From: G965230065 sp965230065
GTDB lineage: Bacteria; Bacteroidota; Bacteroidia; Cytophagales; Cyclobacteriaceae
DNA length: 64,000 bases
Direction: 5' to 3'
Assembly: GCA_965230065.1 (NCBI GenBank)
Contig: OZ245942.1
Span: 2,108,001 to 2,172,000, forward strand
Shown: in pieces, positions 16,427 through 25,636 of the stretch
How the letters are laid out: each line of letters opens with the position of its first letter
Position numbering within the stretch: the first letter of the stretch is position 1
Notes under the pieces: generated by a model
The model's database searches: none
Told to the model about the DNA's origin: nothing
The model's input: only the letters and a program-made list of their open reading frames with translations
Translations under genes and position numbers: made by a program

Positions 16427-16597
16427 ATGTTCGGATTATTCAAAAAGAAAAGCAAAGCGGATATTTTGAAGAAGAAATACAATAAGCTGCTGGAGGAATC
16501 TTACAAACTTTCGCATACCGACCGCACCGCCAGTTCACTCAAAGCCGCCGAAGCGGAGGGCGTGATGAAAGAGATTGAGGCATTGGAAAAGAAATAG
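16427..16597 (+). CDS. Lacal_2735-family small protein
   Basis: 56 residues, too short for usual gene lists. MFGLFKKKSKADILKKKYNK is the family N-terminus, followed by LLEESYKLSHTDRTASSLKA and a Glu-rich C-terminal helix (EAEGVMKEIEALEKK). The protein is one charged helical hairpin. It is common in Flavobacteriia and Cytophagia and has no known function. A 32-bp palindrome lies just upstream. Codon use is normal for the window. Confidence 0.8.
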   Translation: MFGLFKKKSKADILKKKYNKLLEESYKLSHTDRTASSLKAAEAEGVMKEIEALEKK

Positions 16598-16741
16598 TCC
16601 TGCCTGTGTTAAGAATTGCTGACCTAAAGAATATTTTTCCTGGCAAACAGGGAAATTAATTTTACTTGCTTCGTACGTAAAATTTGTATAATCTGCTACT
16701 TTCTTCATATTTCAGGACAAATCAACCCTGAAAAATCATCA

Positions 16742-18001
16742 ATGAATGCAGCAGGTTTTTACATGAAACTAAAAAAACGCTTACAAGCCCTCTTACCGGG
16801 GATATTTTTACTGGGATATTCTATTGGCACAGGGAGTGTAACGGCCATGGCCAAAGCCGGGGCTGATTATGGCATGGCTTTACTTTGGACGGTACTCTTG
16901 TCATGTTTCATTACCTACTTTTTGATAAACCTGTACGGAAAATTCACCATTTTCACGAAAGAAACGGCCCTTGAAGCCTTCCGAAAACACATCCATCCGG
17001 CGGTAGGCATTTTTTTTATTGTGGCTCTCACTACCAACATAAGCGGGAGTGTAATCGGGGTAATGGGCATCATTGCCGACGTTTGTTATGAATGGTCAAA
17101 AAAATTTGTAGCAGAAGGGATTGCTCCGGTTTATTTCGCCGCGTTTTTCATCACTTTGGTCTATCTTTTATTCCTGAATGGTAAAATCAAATTTTTTCAG
17201 AAGGTACTCACGGTCATTGTGGCTATCATGGCGGCCTGTTTTCTGGTCAATTTTTTTATCCTTACGCCCCCGCTTGCAGAAATTGCAAAAGGCCTGATTC
17301 CCGGAATACCGGCAACGGATACTGACAATACAGCTTTTCTGGTTGTAGCTTCAATGGTAGGCACTACTGTTTTTTCCGGCTTGTTCATCATCCGTACTAC
17401 CCTGGTGAAAGAAGCCGGGTGGACAATTACCGACCTGAAAGCCCAGCGACAGGATGCCTTGTTTTCCGCGGGCATGATGTTTCTCATCAGTGCTACCATC
17501 ATGGCAGCGGCGGCAGGCACTTTGTATGTACAGGGCATTACGCTGGAAAATGTATCAGAAATGATCACAGTGCTGGAGCCTTTATCCGGGTCTTTTGCAG
17601 TGGCCATTTTCGCCATTGGGTTGGTAGCAGCCGGGGTGTCTTCCCAATTTCCCAATGTCATGCTGTTGCCCTGGCTTTTGAGCGATTATCACCGGCAGCC
17701 TTTTGATATGCGGAAAAAATCGTACCGGATCATGGTATTTTTCATTTCCCTGCTGGGGCTGGTTGTTCCGGTTTTTCAGGCAAAGCCCATAGCGGTCATG
17801 ATTGCTTCCCAGGCTTTTGGGGCATTGATATTACCGGCTACCGTTGGCTGTATTTTTTACCTGGGCAACAAACCTTCTGTGATGGGAAAGCACACGTTTT
17901 CAGTCACCACCAATATCATATTATCCCTGATTTTCATATTTTCGCTGGTCATGGGGTATCTGGGAATTTTGGGGTTGATAGCTACACTAAAGGATTTTTG
18001 A
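16742..18001 (+). CDS. NRAMP-fold membrane transporter lacking metal-binding motifs
   Basis: 419 residues with about eleven membrane helices. The layout follows NRAMP proteins, but the two metal-binding motifs are changed. In helix 1, where Mn/Fe transporters have DPGN, this reads SIGTGSVTAMAKAGADYG. In helix 6, where MPHN is expected, it reads TTVFSGLFIIRTTL. It therefore probably does not carry Mn2+ or Fe2+ as classical NRAMPs do. Bacteroidota have many such divergent members, usually annotated simply as divalent metal transporters. The start may be the Met at residue 8 (MKLKKRLQALLPG). Confidence 0.75.
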   Translation: MNAAGFYMKLKKRLQALLPGIFLLGYSIGTGSVTAMAKAGADYGMALLWTVLLSCFITYFLINLYGKFTIFTKETALEAFRKHIHPAVGIFFIVALTTNISGSVIGVMGIIADVCYEWSKKFVAEGIAPVYFAAFFITLVYLLFLNGKIKFFQKVLTVIVAIMAACFLVNFFILTPPLAEIAKGLIPGIPATDTDNTAFLVVASMVGTTVFSGLFIIRTTLVKEAGWTITDLKAQRQDALFSAGMMFLISATIMAAAAGTLYVQGITLENVSEMITVLEPLSGSFAVAIFAIGLVAAGVSSQFPNVMLLPWLLSDYHRQPFDMRKKSYRIMVFFISLLGLVVPVFQAKPIAVMIASQAFGALILPATVGCIFYLGNKPSVMGKHTFSVTTNIILSLIFIFSLVMGYLGILGLIATLKDF

Positions 18002-18184
18002 GAAAGGCATCAATTAGTGAGCTATATACATGGGTGAATAGAGTTGGTATCACATATTTTTATAGCACAATCATATAATGCACTTCAGGTATTATTCAGA
18101 AAATTTTATGATAAAGCAATGTTATATCCAGATTATCGTGACTTTGACGCGAAGATAAAAATCAGCTTAGGATATGCAGTATAT

Positions 18185-19369
18185 CTATTGTGCATAAACT
18201 ATTTTACCATTCACGAGGGTTTTTTCGATATTGACTTCTTTATCGAAAATAACCACATCAGCATCTTTACCTGGAGCCAACGATCCTTTTCGGTCAGATA
18301 TCCCCATGATTGCAGCTGGTGTTGCAGTAATCATTTTAATAGCATCGAACAAACTAACTTCTGCTAAATTGACCATGTTACGTACCAGGCGGTCGGCTGT
18401 TGCTACGCTGCCAGCAAAGGATGTTCGATCAGGTAGTTTTGCTACACCATCTTCAACAATTACTTTTTGTCCATTCTTGAGACTTCCCAGGATGCTTTCT
18501 CCGGGAGGAATGCCTGCGGCACGCATTGCATCAGTGATTAAGGCAATCCGGTCGGCTCCTTTGATTTTGTAAATGAGTTTGAGCAATGGTGCCGGTACAT
18601 GAATGCCATCAGCTATAATTTCTACATTCATTTGATCAATTAGATAACCACTCTCGATGACACCAGCATAGCGAAAGGAATTGCGGCGTGTTATTCCCGA
18701 CATGCCAGAGTAAAAATGGGTTAGTAGGGAATAACCATTTTCAAATGCTTCTACTACTTCTTCATATATGGCATCTGAATGTGCTATTGCCGGCAGAACG
18801 TCATTGGACATCATACATTGACCAAATTCAATTGCACCCTTCAACTCAGGGGCAGCACTCCAGCGTTTGATAATACCTGGCAAAAACTTGAGTAACCCTT
18901 TGTATTCATCAGGGCTGGGATCGCATAGGTATTTAGGGTCTTGTGCTCCTCGTTGGTTCAGAGATAAATAAGGCCCTTCCAAGTGCATTCCCATGAACTG
19001 AGCTCCGTTTATATTTTGCCGGTTGGATTCTTCATATATGCTCAATGTCTTTTTCAGATCGTCTCTTTCGCATGTTAATGTAGTTGGAAACATAGCGGTC
19101 GTGCCATATCGCGCATGAGTTTCAGCAATTGTCAGAAATGAAGTTATGTCAGCATCCATAAAATCACAACCCCCGCCACCATGTACGTGGATATCTATAA
19201 ATCCCGGGGAAATATATTTTCCATGGGCATTAATTTCAAGGGCATCGTTGACATGCATATTTTCTTTTGTTACTTCAACGATTTTAGCGTTTGCAATTAT
19301 CACTGTTCCATCAGGGATTATTCCTGCTGGAGTAATAACCTGTCCATTGAAAATTTTTATCATTTGCAT
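18185..19369 (-). CDS. nagA: N-acetylglucosamine-6-phosphate deacetylase
   Basis: 394 residues, cytoplasmic amidohydrolase that removes acetate from GlcNAc-6-P to give glucosamine-6-P for NagB. Metal and catalytic motifs: GFIDIHVHGGGG (about 57-68), GMHLEGPYL with the metal Glu, a His in AIAHSDA, THFYSGM where many relatives have THLFNAM, and LITDAMRAAG with the catalytic Asp. The length is standard. A LacI-type palindrome lies 14 bases upstream of the start, so it is probably controlled by the adjacent repressor together with the susC operon. Its partner nagB is in the plus-strand operon at 30795. Confidence 0.92.
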   Translation of the reverse strand: MQMIKIFNGQVITPAGIIPDGTVIIANAKIVEVTKENMHVNDALEINAHGKYISPGFIDIHVHGGGGCDFMDADITSFLTIAETHARYGTTAMFPTTLTCERDDLKKTLSIYEESNRQNINGAQFMGMHLEGPYLSLNQRGAQDPKYLCDPSPDEYKGLLKFLPGIIKRWSAAPELKGAIEFGQCMMSNDVLPAIAHSDAIYEEVVEAFENGYSLLTHFYSGMSGITRRNSFRYAGVIESGYLIDQMNVEIIADGIHVPAPLLKLIYKIKGADRIALITDAMRAAGIPPGESILGSLKNGQKVIVEDGVAKLPDRTSFAGSVATADRLVRNMVNLAEVSLFDAIKMITATPAAIMGISDRKGSLAPGKDADVVIFDKEVNIEKTLVNGKIVYAQ

Positions 19370-19382
19370 GTTGATATATGTC

Positions 19383-19400
19383 TTCGGGTACGTGCCCGAA
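19383..19400. promoter_or_regulatory. LacI-type operator upstream of nagA
   Basis: TTCGGGTACGTGCCCGAA, a palindrome with one mismatched central pair. It matches the perfect site at 20672-20689 in all but one base. It lies 14 bases upstream of the nagA ATG, a position suitable for repression. Confidence 0.75.
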
Positions 19401-19468
19401 GATAATTAATAATAAACCAAAAAAGTATTTTCTCTGAATTTTTTTACTGCATTTTGGATGAGGAATAT

Positions 19469-20533
19469 TTAACCTTTATAGAACGGGGCATTCTCTTTGG
19501 TGATGATATCGATTGGCATAAGATGTGACTTTTCAACTTTCACCTCTGAAACCAGGTGTTGAAACAGAACACTTATTCCCTTATAAGCTTGTTCCTGAGG
19601 TTTATGGCAAATCAAAAAGTCGATGGTGCCTTTTTGTAACTGTTTTACATTTTCGTCAAGGAAATCAAAACCTATTAAGATAGTATTCTTTCCAATTCCT
19701 TTCTTATTCAGATACTTTGCAATAGTAAAAACCCGTGAGCTTGTAACAAAGATAGCATCAAAGTGTTTCTCCCTGCCGAGAACTTCCGAAATTGAAGCTT
19801 CTACTGATGCATAGTCTGTCTGTTTTATTTCTACATCAAGAATATTAAATATTTTTTGGTTGTTGGCAACATAACTTCTGAAACCTTCTTCAATTCTGAG
19901 TAGAGGGTGGTTAATTTGGAGTTCTTTGGCAATGTTTACAATGAGGATTTTACTCTTTTCTTTAAGTAGGTAGCTAATTAAATGTGCAACTACATAACCG
20001 CTATGATATAAATCGGGGCCTATATAGCTTAAGCTGTTATAATTGGGGATATCAGAGTTGATAAAAACAAATGGGGTATGTTTTTTTTCTAAAATGTTAA
20101 TGAACTGGATTGATTCCTCAATAAACAGTGGAGTAAATAAGATACCATCAACCTGGGTTTGCAGAATAGCCTCAGTCTGTTTGATAAAGGTTTTTTTATT
20201 CTTTTGATCGAAGAAGTATTTCTGTATTTCGACGCCGTATTGTTGAATTTCATTTTCTGCCTGCAATATTCCCTGATAAATTGAGTCCCAATAGGTTGTT
20301 TCCTGAGAAGCTTTAGGTAGCAGGGTGGCAAGTTCTATTTTTGTAGGAGAAGCCAGCCGTCGGGCTAGTATGTTGGGTTGGTAATTCAGCTCTTTGATAA
20401 TAAGCTGAATTTTTTCCTTAGTCTTTTTTGAAACGCCGCCTCTGTTATGAATAACCCGGTCTACAGTAGCTAATGATACATTTGCCCTTCTTGCAATTTC
20501 TTTGACCCCTGTAAGCTTATTTTGTTTTTTCAT
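19469..20533 (-). CDS. LacI-family transcriptional regulator of the glycan locus
   Basis: 354 residues. The N-terminal helix-turn-helix and hinge are textbook LacI: TGVKEIARRANVSLATVDRV, then GVSKKTKEKIQLIIKELNYQP and the hinge helix NILARRLA. The rest (about 65-354) is a periplasmic-binding-protein-like sensor domain that should bind a sugar or sugar phosphate; GlcNAc-6-P or a sialic acid product is a guess. The gene is divergent from susC and follows nagA on the same strand. Three palindromes of the CGGGTACGTRCCCG type, two in the lacI-susC gap and one before nagA, are probable binding sites, suggesting autoregulation too. Confidence 0.9.
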   Translation of the reverse strand: MKKQNKLTGVKEIARRANVSLATVDRVIHNRGGVSKKTKEKIQLIIKELNYQPNILARRLASPTKIELATLLPKASQETTYWDSIYQGILQAENEIQQYGVEIQKYFFDQKNKKTFIKQTEAILQTQVDGILFTPLFIEESIQFINILEKKHTPFVFINSDIPNYNSLSYIGPDLYHSGYVVAHLISYLLKEKSKILIVNIAKELQINHPLLRIEEGFRSYVANNQKIFNILDVEIKQTDYASVEASISEVLGREKHFDAIFVTSSRVFTIAKYLNKKGIGKNTILIGFDFLDENVKQLQKGTIDFLICHKPQEQAYKGISVLFQHLVSEVKVEKSHLMPIDIITKENAPFYKG

Positions 20534-20671
20534 TCAATTTTTTTTCAAATTAATATTTTTCTTGATTTATATATCATGAATGCCGGATACTCCCTAATAA
20601 ACACTGCGATATTTAAGTAAAGGTATAAAAAAACACAAAAAAATTTTTTTTATAAAATTACCTTTACTACC

Positions 20672-20689
20672 TTCGGGTACGTACCCGAA
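20672..20689. promoter_or_regulatory. LacI-type operator 1 of susC
   Basis: TTCGGGTACGTACCCGAA is a perfect 18-bp palindrome, GC-rich in an AT-rich region, typical of a LacI-family operator with a central CG. It is about 180 bases upstream of susC. Confidence 0.8.
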
Positions 20690-20781
20690 ATTACAAAGCC
20701 TGGAGTTTTAATATGAAGAGAAGTAGGTACACTGAAATAAGATTGTCTATTATTTAGTTCGAACAAATATTTTTTTATCAA

Positions 20782-20803
20782 TTTACGGGTACGTGCCCGT
20801 AAA
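20782..20803. promoter_or_regulatory. LacI-type operator 2 of susC
   Basis: A 22-bp palindrome with arms TTTACGGGTAC and GTGCCCGTAAA and one mismatched central pair. The core ACGGGTACGTGCCCGT is shared with the other two sites. Its centre is 110 bases (about 10.5 turns) from operator 1, which would permit looping. Confidence 0.78.
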
Positions 20804-20870
20804 TTTTATAAGTACTCTCAAAGAACTCAATAAGTGTATATGATATTTTAATGTTTAAATCTTTACTAGT

Positions 20871-23800
20871 ATGAAAAAACCTAACAATTATTCTTTAAGG
20901 GTATCAATGCTTGATGCTATTCGAGGTACTACTTTCCAGATACCAGTTTTGAAGCTTTTTCTATTATTGGTAGGGTGTATATGGAGCGGGTTCGTGAGTG
21001 GGCAGTCTTTGCAAATTAAGGGAACAGTGTTGGATGAAAATGGAGAAGGGTTACCCGGTGTAAATGTACTGGTAGAAGAAACCGCTACAGGCACGGTAAC
21101 GGATATTAATGGGGCATACAAAATTGAGGTGCCTTCTGCAGAAACTGTTTTAGTTTTTAGTTTTGTCGGGTATGTAACTGAAGAGGTAAAAGTCGGCAAT
21201 CAGACGGTGATAAATCTTGAATTGTTACCTGACATTTCTACGCTGGAAGATATTGTTGTAGTGGGTTATGGAGAACAATCTCGTAGACGTATTACATCAG
21301 CTGTGTCTAAAGTAAATGGAGAAGCTATTCAGGAAATACCTGTTTCGGATGTGGGATCTGCAATAAAGGGAAAAGTAGCAGGAGTTGTTGTCAACAATCA
21401 GAATTTTGCCCCGGGTTCTACGCCAAATATCAGAATCAGAGGGGGATCTTCTATTAATTACTCTAATGACCCTTTGGTGATTGTTGATGGAATCCCACGG
21501 ACTCTTAGTGATATCAATCCAAACGATATTGAATCTATGGAAATATTAAAGGATGCAGCTGCTTCGGCTGTTTATGGAGCCAGGGCATCCAACGGTGTAA
21601 TATTAATCACGACGAAGACAGGTAAACTCAATGAAGGGCCGCAGATTGAATTTCAATCAGATTTAAGCTTTCAGCAGCATTTCGATGGTTATCCTCTTGT
21701 TAATGGAGAAGAGTTTATCAACCTCGTTCGGTCTAATATAGTAGGATCTCCTTTCGAATATACAATTTATCAGGATGGGCCGGCTAGTCATGTAAACGGC
21801 GCAGAGTCTGTTTTTACTCCCAGATGGCTTGAAGATGGCGAAGTTGTTCCGGCAGGCTGGCAGAGCATGTCTGATCCTCTTTTTCCCGAGAAAACCATCA
21901 TTTATCAGGAAAACGATCCGGTTGACTTGTTATTCAAACCCGGTTTATGGCAAAATTATCATCTAAGTGCAAGGGGAGGAACTGAGAATATACGGTATGC
22001 AGGTAGTATTGGGTATACTTCAGATAACGGAACAGTAGAAGAAACAGACTGGAAAAGACTGAGCGCCATGTCAAACGTGGATATTGATCTTACAAAAAAG
22101 CTGACTTTTTCCAGCAGTATCTATTATACTTATACCAATAGTGCCACTGAACCTGCGTGGCAGAACGCAGTTGGAAGGCAGCTGATAATGGCGCCTACCT
22201 GGAGAATTCGATATGATGATGGTAGCTTAGTGCCAGGCTTCAATAGCTCAGCTACTCCCCCACCCTTCTGGAGAGAAACACGGGATTATGACCAATATCA
22301 GAATAGACTTACACTCAATGGCAGCTTAATCTTTGAGCCAATTGAGGGGTTAACACTTAGGGGTAATGCTTCTTATTTTAGAAACGATTTTGAAGATGAA
22401 TATTTTCAGAAATCAAATTATTTCGCACAAAACAGGTATGCATATACTAATCAAAATGTTGAGCAAACCAGGCAGCTTGAAGGGATTGCTTCATATACAA
22501 CTACATTGGGGGATATGCATGACCTCTCTTTTATGGTCGGAGTTTCAGACCTTTTTATTGCCAACCGAGAGTTAAGCTTGGCAGCTGACGGAGGTGCTAC
22601 TGATATTATTCCCACTTTAAATGCAGCTCCTAATAAAATAGATGCATCCTCCTACAAAACAGAAGAGTCTCTGATCGGTATGTTTGCACGGGTAGGATAC
22701 GTGTTTGGCGACAAATATTTATTGGAAGGATCAATACGGAGAGATGGGTCTTCAAAATTTGGTTCAAGCAGAAAATGGGGATACTTTCCTGCTGTTTCCG
22801 GAGGGTGGATTGTTAGCGAAGAGCCTTTTATGAAAAGGTTAAATGCTGTCAGTTTCCTTAAATTAAGAAGCAGTTACGGATATACAGGTAACAACGCAGT
22901 GGGGTTGTATGCGGCACAAGGTGCTTATAGTGCAGTGAGGTATGGAAATACCGCAGGAGTTTATGCTACTGCAATGCCTAACCAGAACTTGGGTTGGGAA
23001 AAAACCCGGCAGTTTGATGTTGGTTTTGATCTTGGGCTGTTTGATCAGAGAGTTTCAGTATTATTTGATTATTATTCAAAAATAACAGAAGACCTGCTCT
23101 TCAGTAGCCCTTTACCTAATACATCGGGTTTTTCTTCAATTATTACGAATATCGGTTCAGTTAACTTTTATGGTATTGACCTGAGCCTTGAGGCAAATGT
23201 AATCAGTGCAGGAAATTTTAATTGGGATACACGGTTTATTTATACTCTGAGTAAAAATGAAGTTTTGAAGCTGCCTGATAATGACAGAGACAAAAACAGA
23301 ATAGGAGGATATTCTGTGCCTAATGGGGAAGACTTTGGTGGTATTGCAGAAGGAGAGCCACTTTATAATATTATTGGCTATAAAGTAGACTATATCATTG
23401 ACAACCAGCAACAGGCAGAGAATGCTCATTATGATGAGTTAGCGCGGGGAATTAGTATGGAAGATGGCACTGAAGTGAAAGGACGGAAGTTTCCGGGGGA
23501 TTATGAATGGGTTGACAGAAATGGAGATGATATCATCAATGAGTATGATCAGTTCGTGCTGGGGAACACCAGGCCACACACTACCGGAGGCTTTGGCAAT
23601 ACTTTTTCCTGGAAAGGATTGACATTGGATGTGTATTTTGATTATGCTATAGGGCACTCTGCAATGGACAGGTATTTTATGTACCATAATACCGTTGTTT
23701 TTAACGCACGTACACGGCCTACCAAATATGTATTAACCGACTCCTGGGAGCAGGAAGGTGATGCAGCCTCTGCTTCTTTACCAAAGTTTTATATTCAGGA

Positions 23801-24092
23801 TGCAGGAATGCAGTCAAATTATTATAGAGACAATGATCGTCGAACCTGGAAACTGGACTATCTGTGTCTTCGGGAGGTTAAGCTTGCTTATACTTTTCCA
23901 TCCAGTTTGACTGAGCAGATAGGATTGAGCAAAGTGATTGTTTATACTGCCGGTAATACACTGGCATATTTTACCAGAGATCCGCATGCAAAAGATATTA
24001 ACCCAGAGTGGGGAACAACAAATACCTACAATAGCCAGGCGGGATACCCAGCAGTGCGGAGGATAAATTTTGGTTTGAAAGTAACACTCTAA
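20871..24092 (+). CDS. SusC/RagA-family TonB-dependent outer membrane transporter
   Basis: 1073 residues. A signal region ends about residue 45 (GFVSGQ). A carboxypeptidase-D-like regulatory domain follows (IKGTVLDENGEGLPGVNVLV, about 48-67), then the SusC linker IVVVGYGEQSRRRITSAVS, the plug with LKDAAASAVYGARASNGVIL and a large beta-barrel ending in the strand INFGLKVTL. It imports oligosaccharides together with the SusD lipoprotein 11 bases downstream, powered by TonB. It is the first gene of the operon, behind two LacI-type operators. The N-terminus is longer than usual; the Met at residue 13 is an alternative start. Confidence 0.95.
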   Translation: MKKPNNYSLRVSMLDAIRGTTFQIPVLKLFLLLVGCIWSGFVSGQSLQIKGTVLDENGEGLPGVNVLVEETATGTVTDINGAYKIEVPSAETVLVFSFVGYVTEEVKVGNQTVINLELLPDISTLEDIVVVGYGEQSRRRITSAVSKVNGEAIQEIPVSDVGSAIKGKVAGVVVNNQNFAPGSTPNIRIRGGSSINYSNDPLVIVDGIPRTLSDINPNDIESMEILKDAAASAVYGARASNGVILITTKTGKLNEGPQIEFQSDLSFQQHFDGYPLVNGEEFINLVRSNIVGSPFEYTIYQDGPASHVNGAESVFTPRWLEDGEVVPAGWQSMSDPLFPEKTIIYQENDPVDLLFKPGLWQNYHLSARGGTENIRYAGSIGYTSDNGTVEETDWKRLSAMSNVDIDLTKKLTFSSSIYYTYTNSATEPAWQNAVGRQLIMAPTWRIRYDDGSLVPGFNSSATPPPFWRETRDYDQYQNRLTLNGSLIFEPIEGLTLRGNASYFRNDFEDEYFQKSNYFAQNRYAYTNQNVEQTRQLEGIASYTTTLGDMHDLSFMVGVSDLFIANRELSLAADGGATDIIPTLNAAPNKIDASSYKTEESLIGMFARVGYVFGDKYLLEGSIRRDGSSKFGSSRKWGYFPAVSGGWIVSEEPFMKRLNAVSFLKLRSSYGYTGNNAVGLYAAQGAYSAVRYGNTAGVYATAMPNQNLGWEKTRQFDVGFDLGLFDQRVSVLFDYYSKITEDLLFSSPLPNTSGFSSIITNIGSVNFYGIDLSLEANVISAGNFNWDTRFIYTLSKNEVLKLPDNDRDKNRIGGYSVPNGEDFGGIAEGEPLYNIIGYKVDYIIDNQQQAENAHYDELARGISMEDGTEVKGRKFPGDYEWVDRNGDDIINEYDQFVLGNTRPHTTGGFGNTFSWKGLTLDVYFDYAIGHSAMDRYFMYHNTVVFNARTRPTKYVLTDSWEQEGDAASASLPKFYIQDAGMQSNYYRDNDRRTWKLDYLCLREVKLAYTFPSSLTEQIGLSKVIVYTAGNTLAYFTRDPHAKDINPEWGTTNTYNSQAGYPAVRRINFGLKVTL

Positions 24093-24103
24093 TAACGTAG
24101 ATC

Positions 24104-25540
24104 ATGAAGAAAATAAAAGTATTTATTGGCTTAATAATATTAAATTTCTGCTTCTCGTGCTCTGACCTCGATTTGGCACCTATTAGCACTATCGCTACAA
24201 GCTCTATGTGGAGAACCACAGATGACGCAAACTCAGCCAAGATAGGAATGTATTATCTGTTTCGCGATGCCTTTGCCGATGACTATCAGTGGTACACTGA
24301 AACGAGAACTGGCTTTTACAAATTCGGAAAATCATTTTATGAGAGATACAGAGCGCATATGGATAATCAGTTAGATGCGGCTTCATTGGGAGCTGATTGG
24401 GGGAATTTTTATACCTTAATTAACCAATGCAACCTGATTTTTAAATATGTGCCTGATATTGAGTTTGTCGATAAAGAAGCCCAAAATCAGATTCTGGCAG
24501 AAGCACATTTTATGCGTGCCTTTACCTATTTTTGGCTAGTCAGAATATGGGGTGAGGTGCCAGTAGTTACAATCCCGTTTGAATCTGATGATCAGGAAGG
24601 TTTATACCCCGAAAGAGAGCCGGAATCAGTAGTGTGGGATTTGATAAAAAGCGATCTGGCAGATGCTGTATCTTTATACCCTTCAGAAAGTAATGAACAG
24701 CCCGATTATATAGCTGATTTGGCGTCTATCAACATGCTGAAAACCGATGTATACTTGTGGTTATACAAAGTAAATGGTGAAAATGAGGCACTTTCGCTGG
24801 CCGAAGAAAGTGTAAATGCTGTATTGGCAAACTCATCTTTTGGCCTGGAAACAAATTTTAGGGATATTTTCAGAAATGAAGCAAATCAGGAAAATATCTT
24901 TACAATTTATAGAAATACTGACGAGAGTGGTAGTAGTTGGTTTAATTTAACCATCTGGAGAGATGGAGATGTCCCTGAGGAGTACCATAACAATCCGGTG
25001 CCCGTGGGCGCTGATAATGTATATGCTTTTACTGACCTGGCCTGGAATCTGGTATATGAAGACCCAAAAGATCAGCGGGCTGAGGAAACAATTGATAGTG
25101 TAACTATTTCCGGAGATGTGTATGAGTGGGGAGAGAAATATTCAGGAGAATATACAGACAGAAGGAGATGGGATCAAAATCAACATATTTACAGGTTCGC
25201 CGAAGCACTCCTGTATAAAGCTGAGATCGAAAACGCTAAAAATAATACAGCTTCAGCAGTTGATTATCTGAATCAGGTTGCAGAACGTGCATATGGCATT
25301 TCAGATTACTACAGCCCAACACTTTCTAAAGCTGAGGTGGATGATGTCATTCTGGAAGAAAGAGCCAAAGAATTCTTTTTTGAAGGAAAATATTGGTGGG
25401 ATTTAATCCGGTTTGATGAGGTTTTTGAAAAAGTACCCACCTTGGCTGGGCGCGAGAATGAACAAAATGTTTTGTTATGGCCTGTAGCTTTTAACACCAT
25501 TAATAGGAACGAAAAGATCACCCAAACTCCTGGTTATTAA
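24104..25540 (+). CDS. SusD/RagB-family glycan-binding lipoprotein
   Basis: 478 residues, a surface lipoprotein that closes over the SusC barrel and binds the glycan. The lipobox is at LNFCFSCSDLDLAP, with the lipid Cys about residue 19. SusD hallmarks: ILAEAHFMRAFTYFWLVRIWGEVP (positions about 130-153, a TPR-like helix), YRFAEALLYKAE and the C-terminal ERAKEFFFEGKYWWDLIRF. It is in the susC operon. Length and motifs are complete. Confidence 0.94.
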   Translation: MKKIKVFIGLIILNFCFSCSDLDLAPISTIATSSMWRTTDDANSAKIGMYYLFRDAFADDYQWYTETRTGFYKFGKSFYERYRAHMDNQLDAASLGADWGNFYTLINQCNLIFKYVPDIEFVDKEAQNQILAEAHFMRAFTYFWLVRIWGEVPVVTIPFESDDQEGLYPEREPESVVWDLIKSDLADAVSLYPSESNEQPDYIADLASINMLKTDVYLWLYKVNGENEALSLAEESVNAVLANSSFGLETNFRDIFRNEANQENIFTIYRNTDESGSSWFNLTIWRDGDVPEEYHNNPVPVGADNVYAFTDLAWNLVYEDPKDQRAEETIDSVTISGDVYEWGEKYSGEYTDRRRWDQNQHIYRFAEALLYKAEIENAKNNTASAVDYLNQVAERAYGISDYYSPTLSKAEVDDVILEERAKEFFFEGKYWWDLIRFDEVFEKVPTLAGRENEQNVLLWPVAFNTINRNEKITQTPGY

Positions 25541-25636
25541 TGTGTTCTGTCCGGTTTAAAAAAAATCCTGTTTTGTGGAAATTTGGTTTGCCTGGGTATG
25601 GTATGCCAATAAGAGAAAATAATAAAATTTAAATGC

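Larger units (their letters stand above)
20534..20870. promoter_or_regulatory. Divergent promoter region lacI-susC
   Basis: 337 bases without a gene, very AT-rich except for the two operator palindromes at 20672 and 20782. Runs of A and T around 20630-20660 probably contain the divergent promoters. The 68 bases between the second operator and the susC ATG at 20871 leave room for a leader. I could not assign promoter boxes with confidence. Confidence 0.6.
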
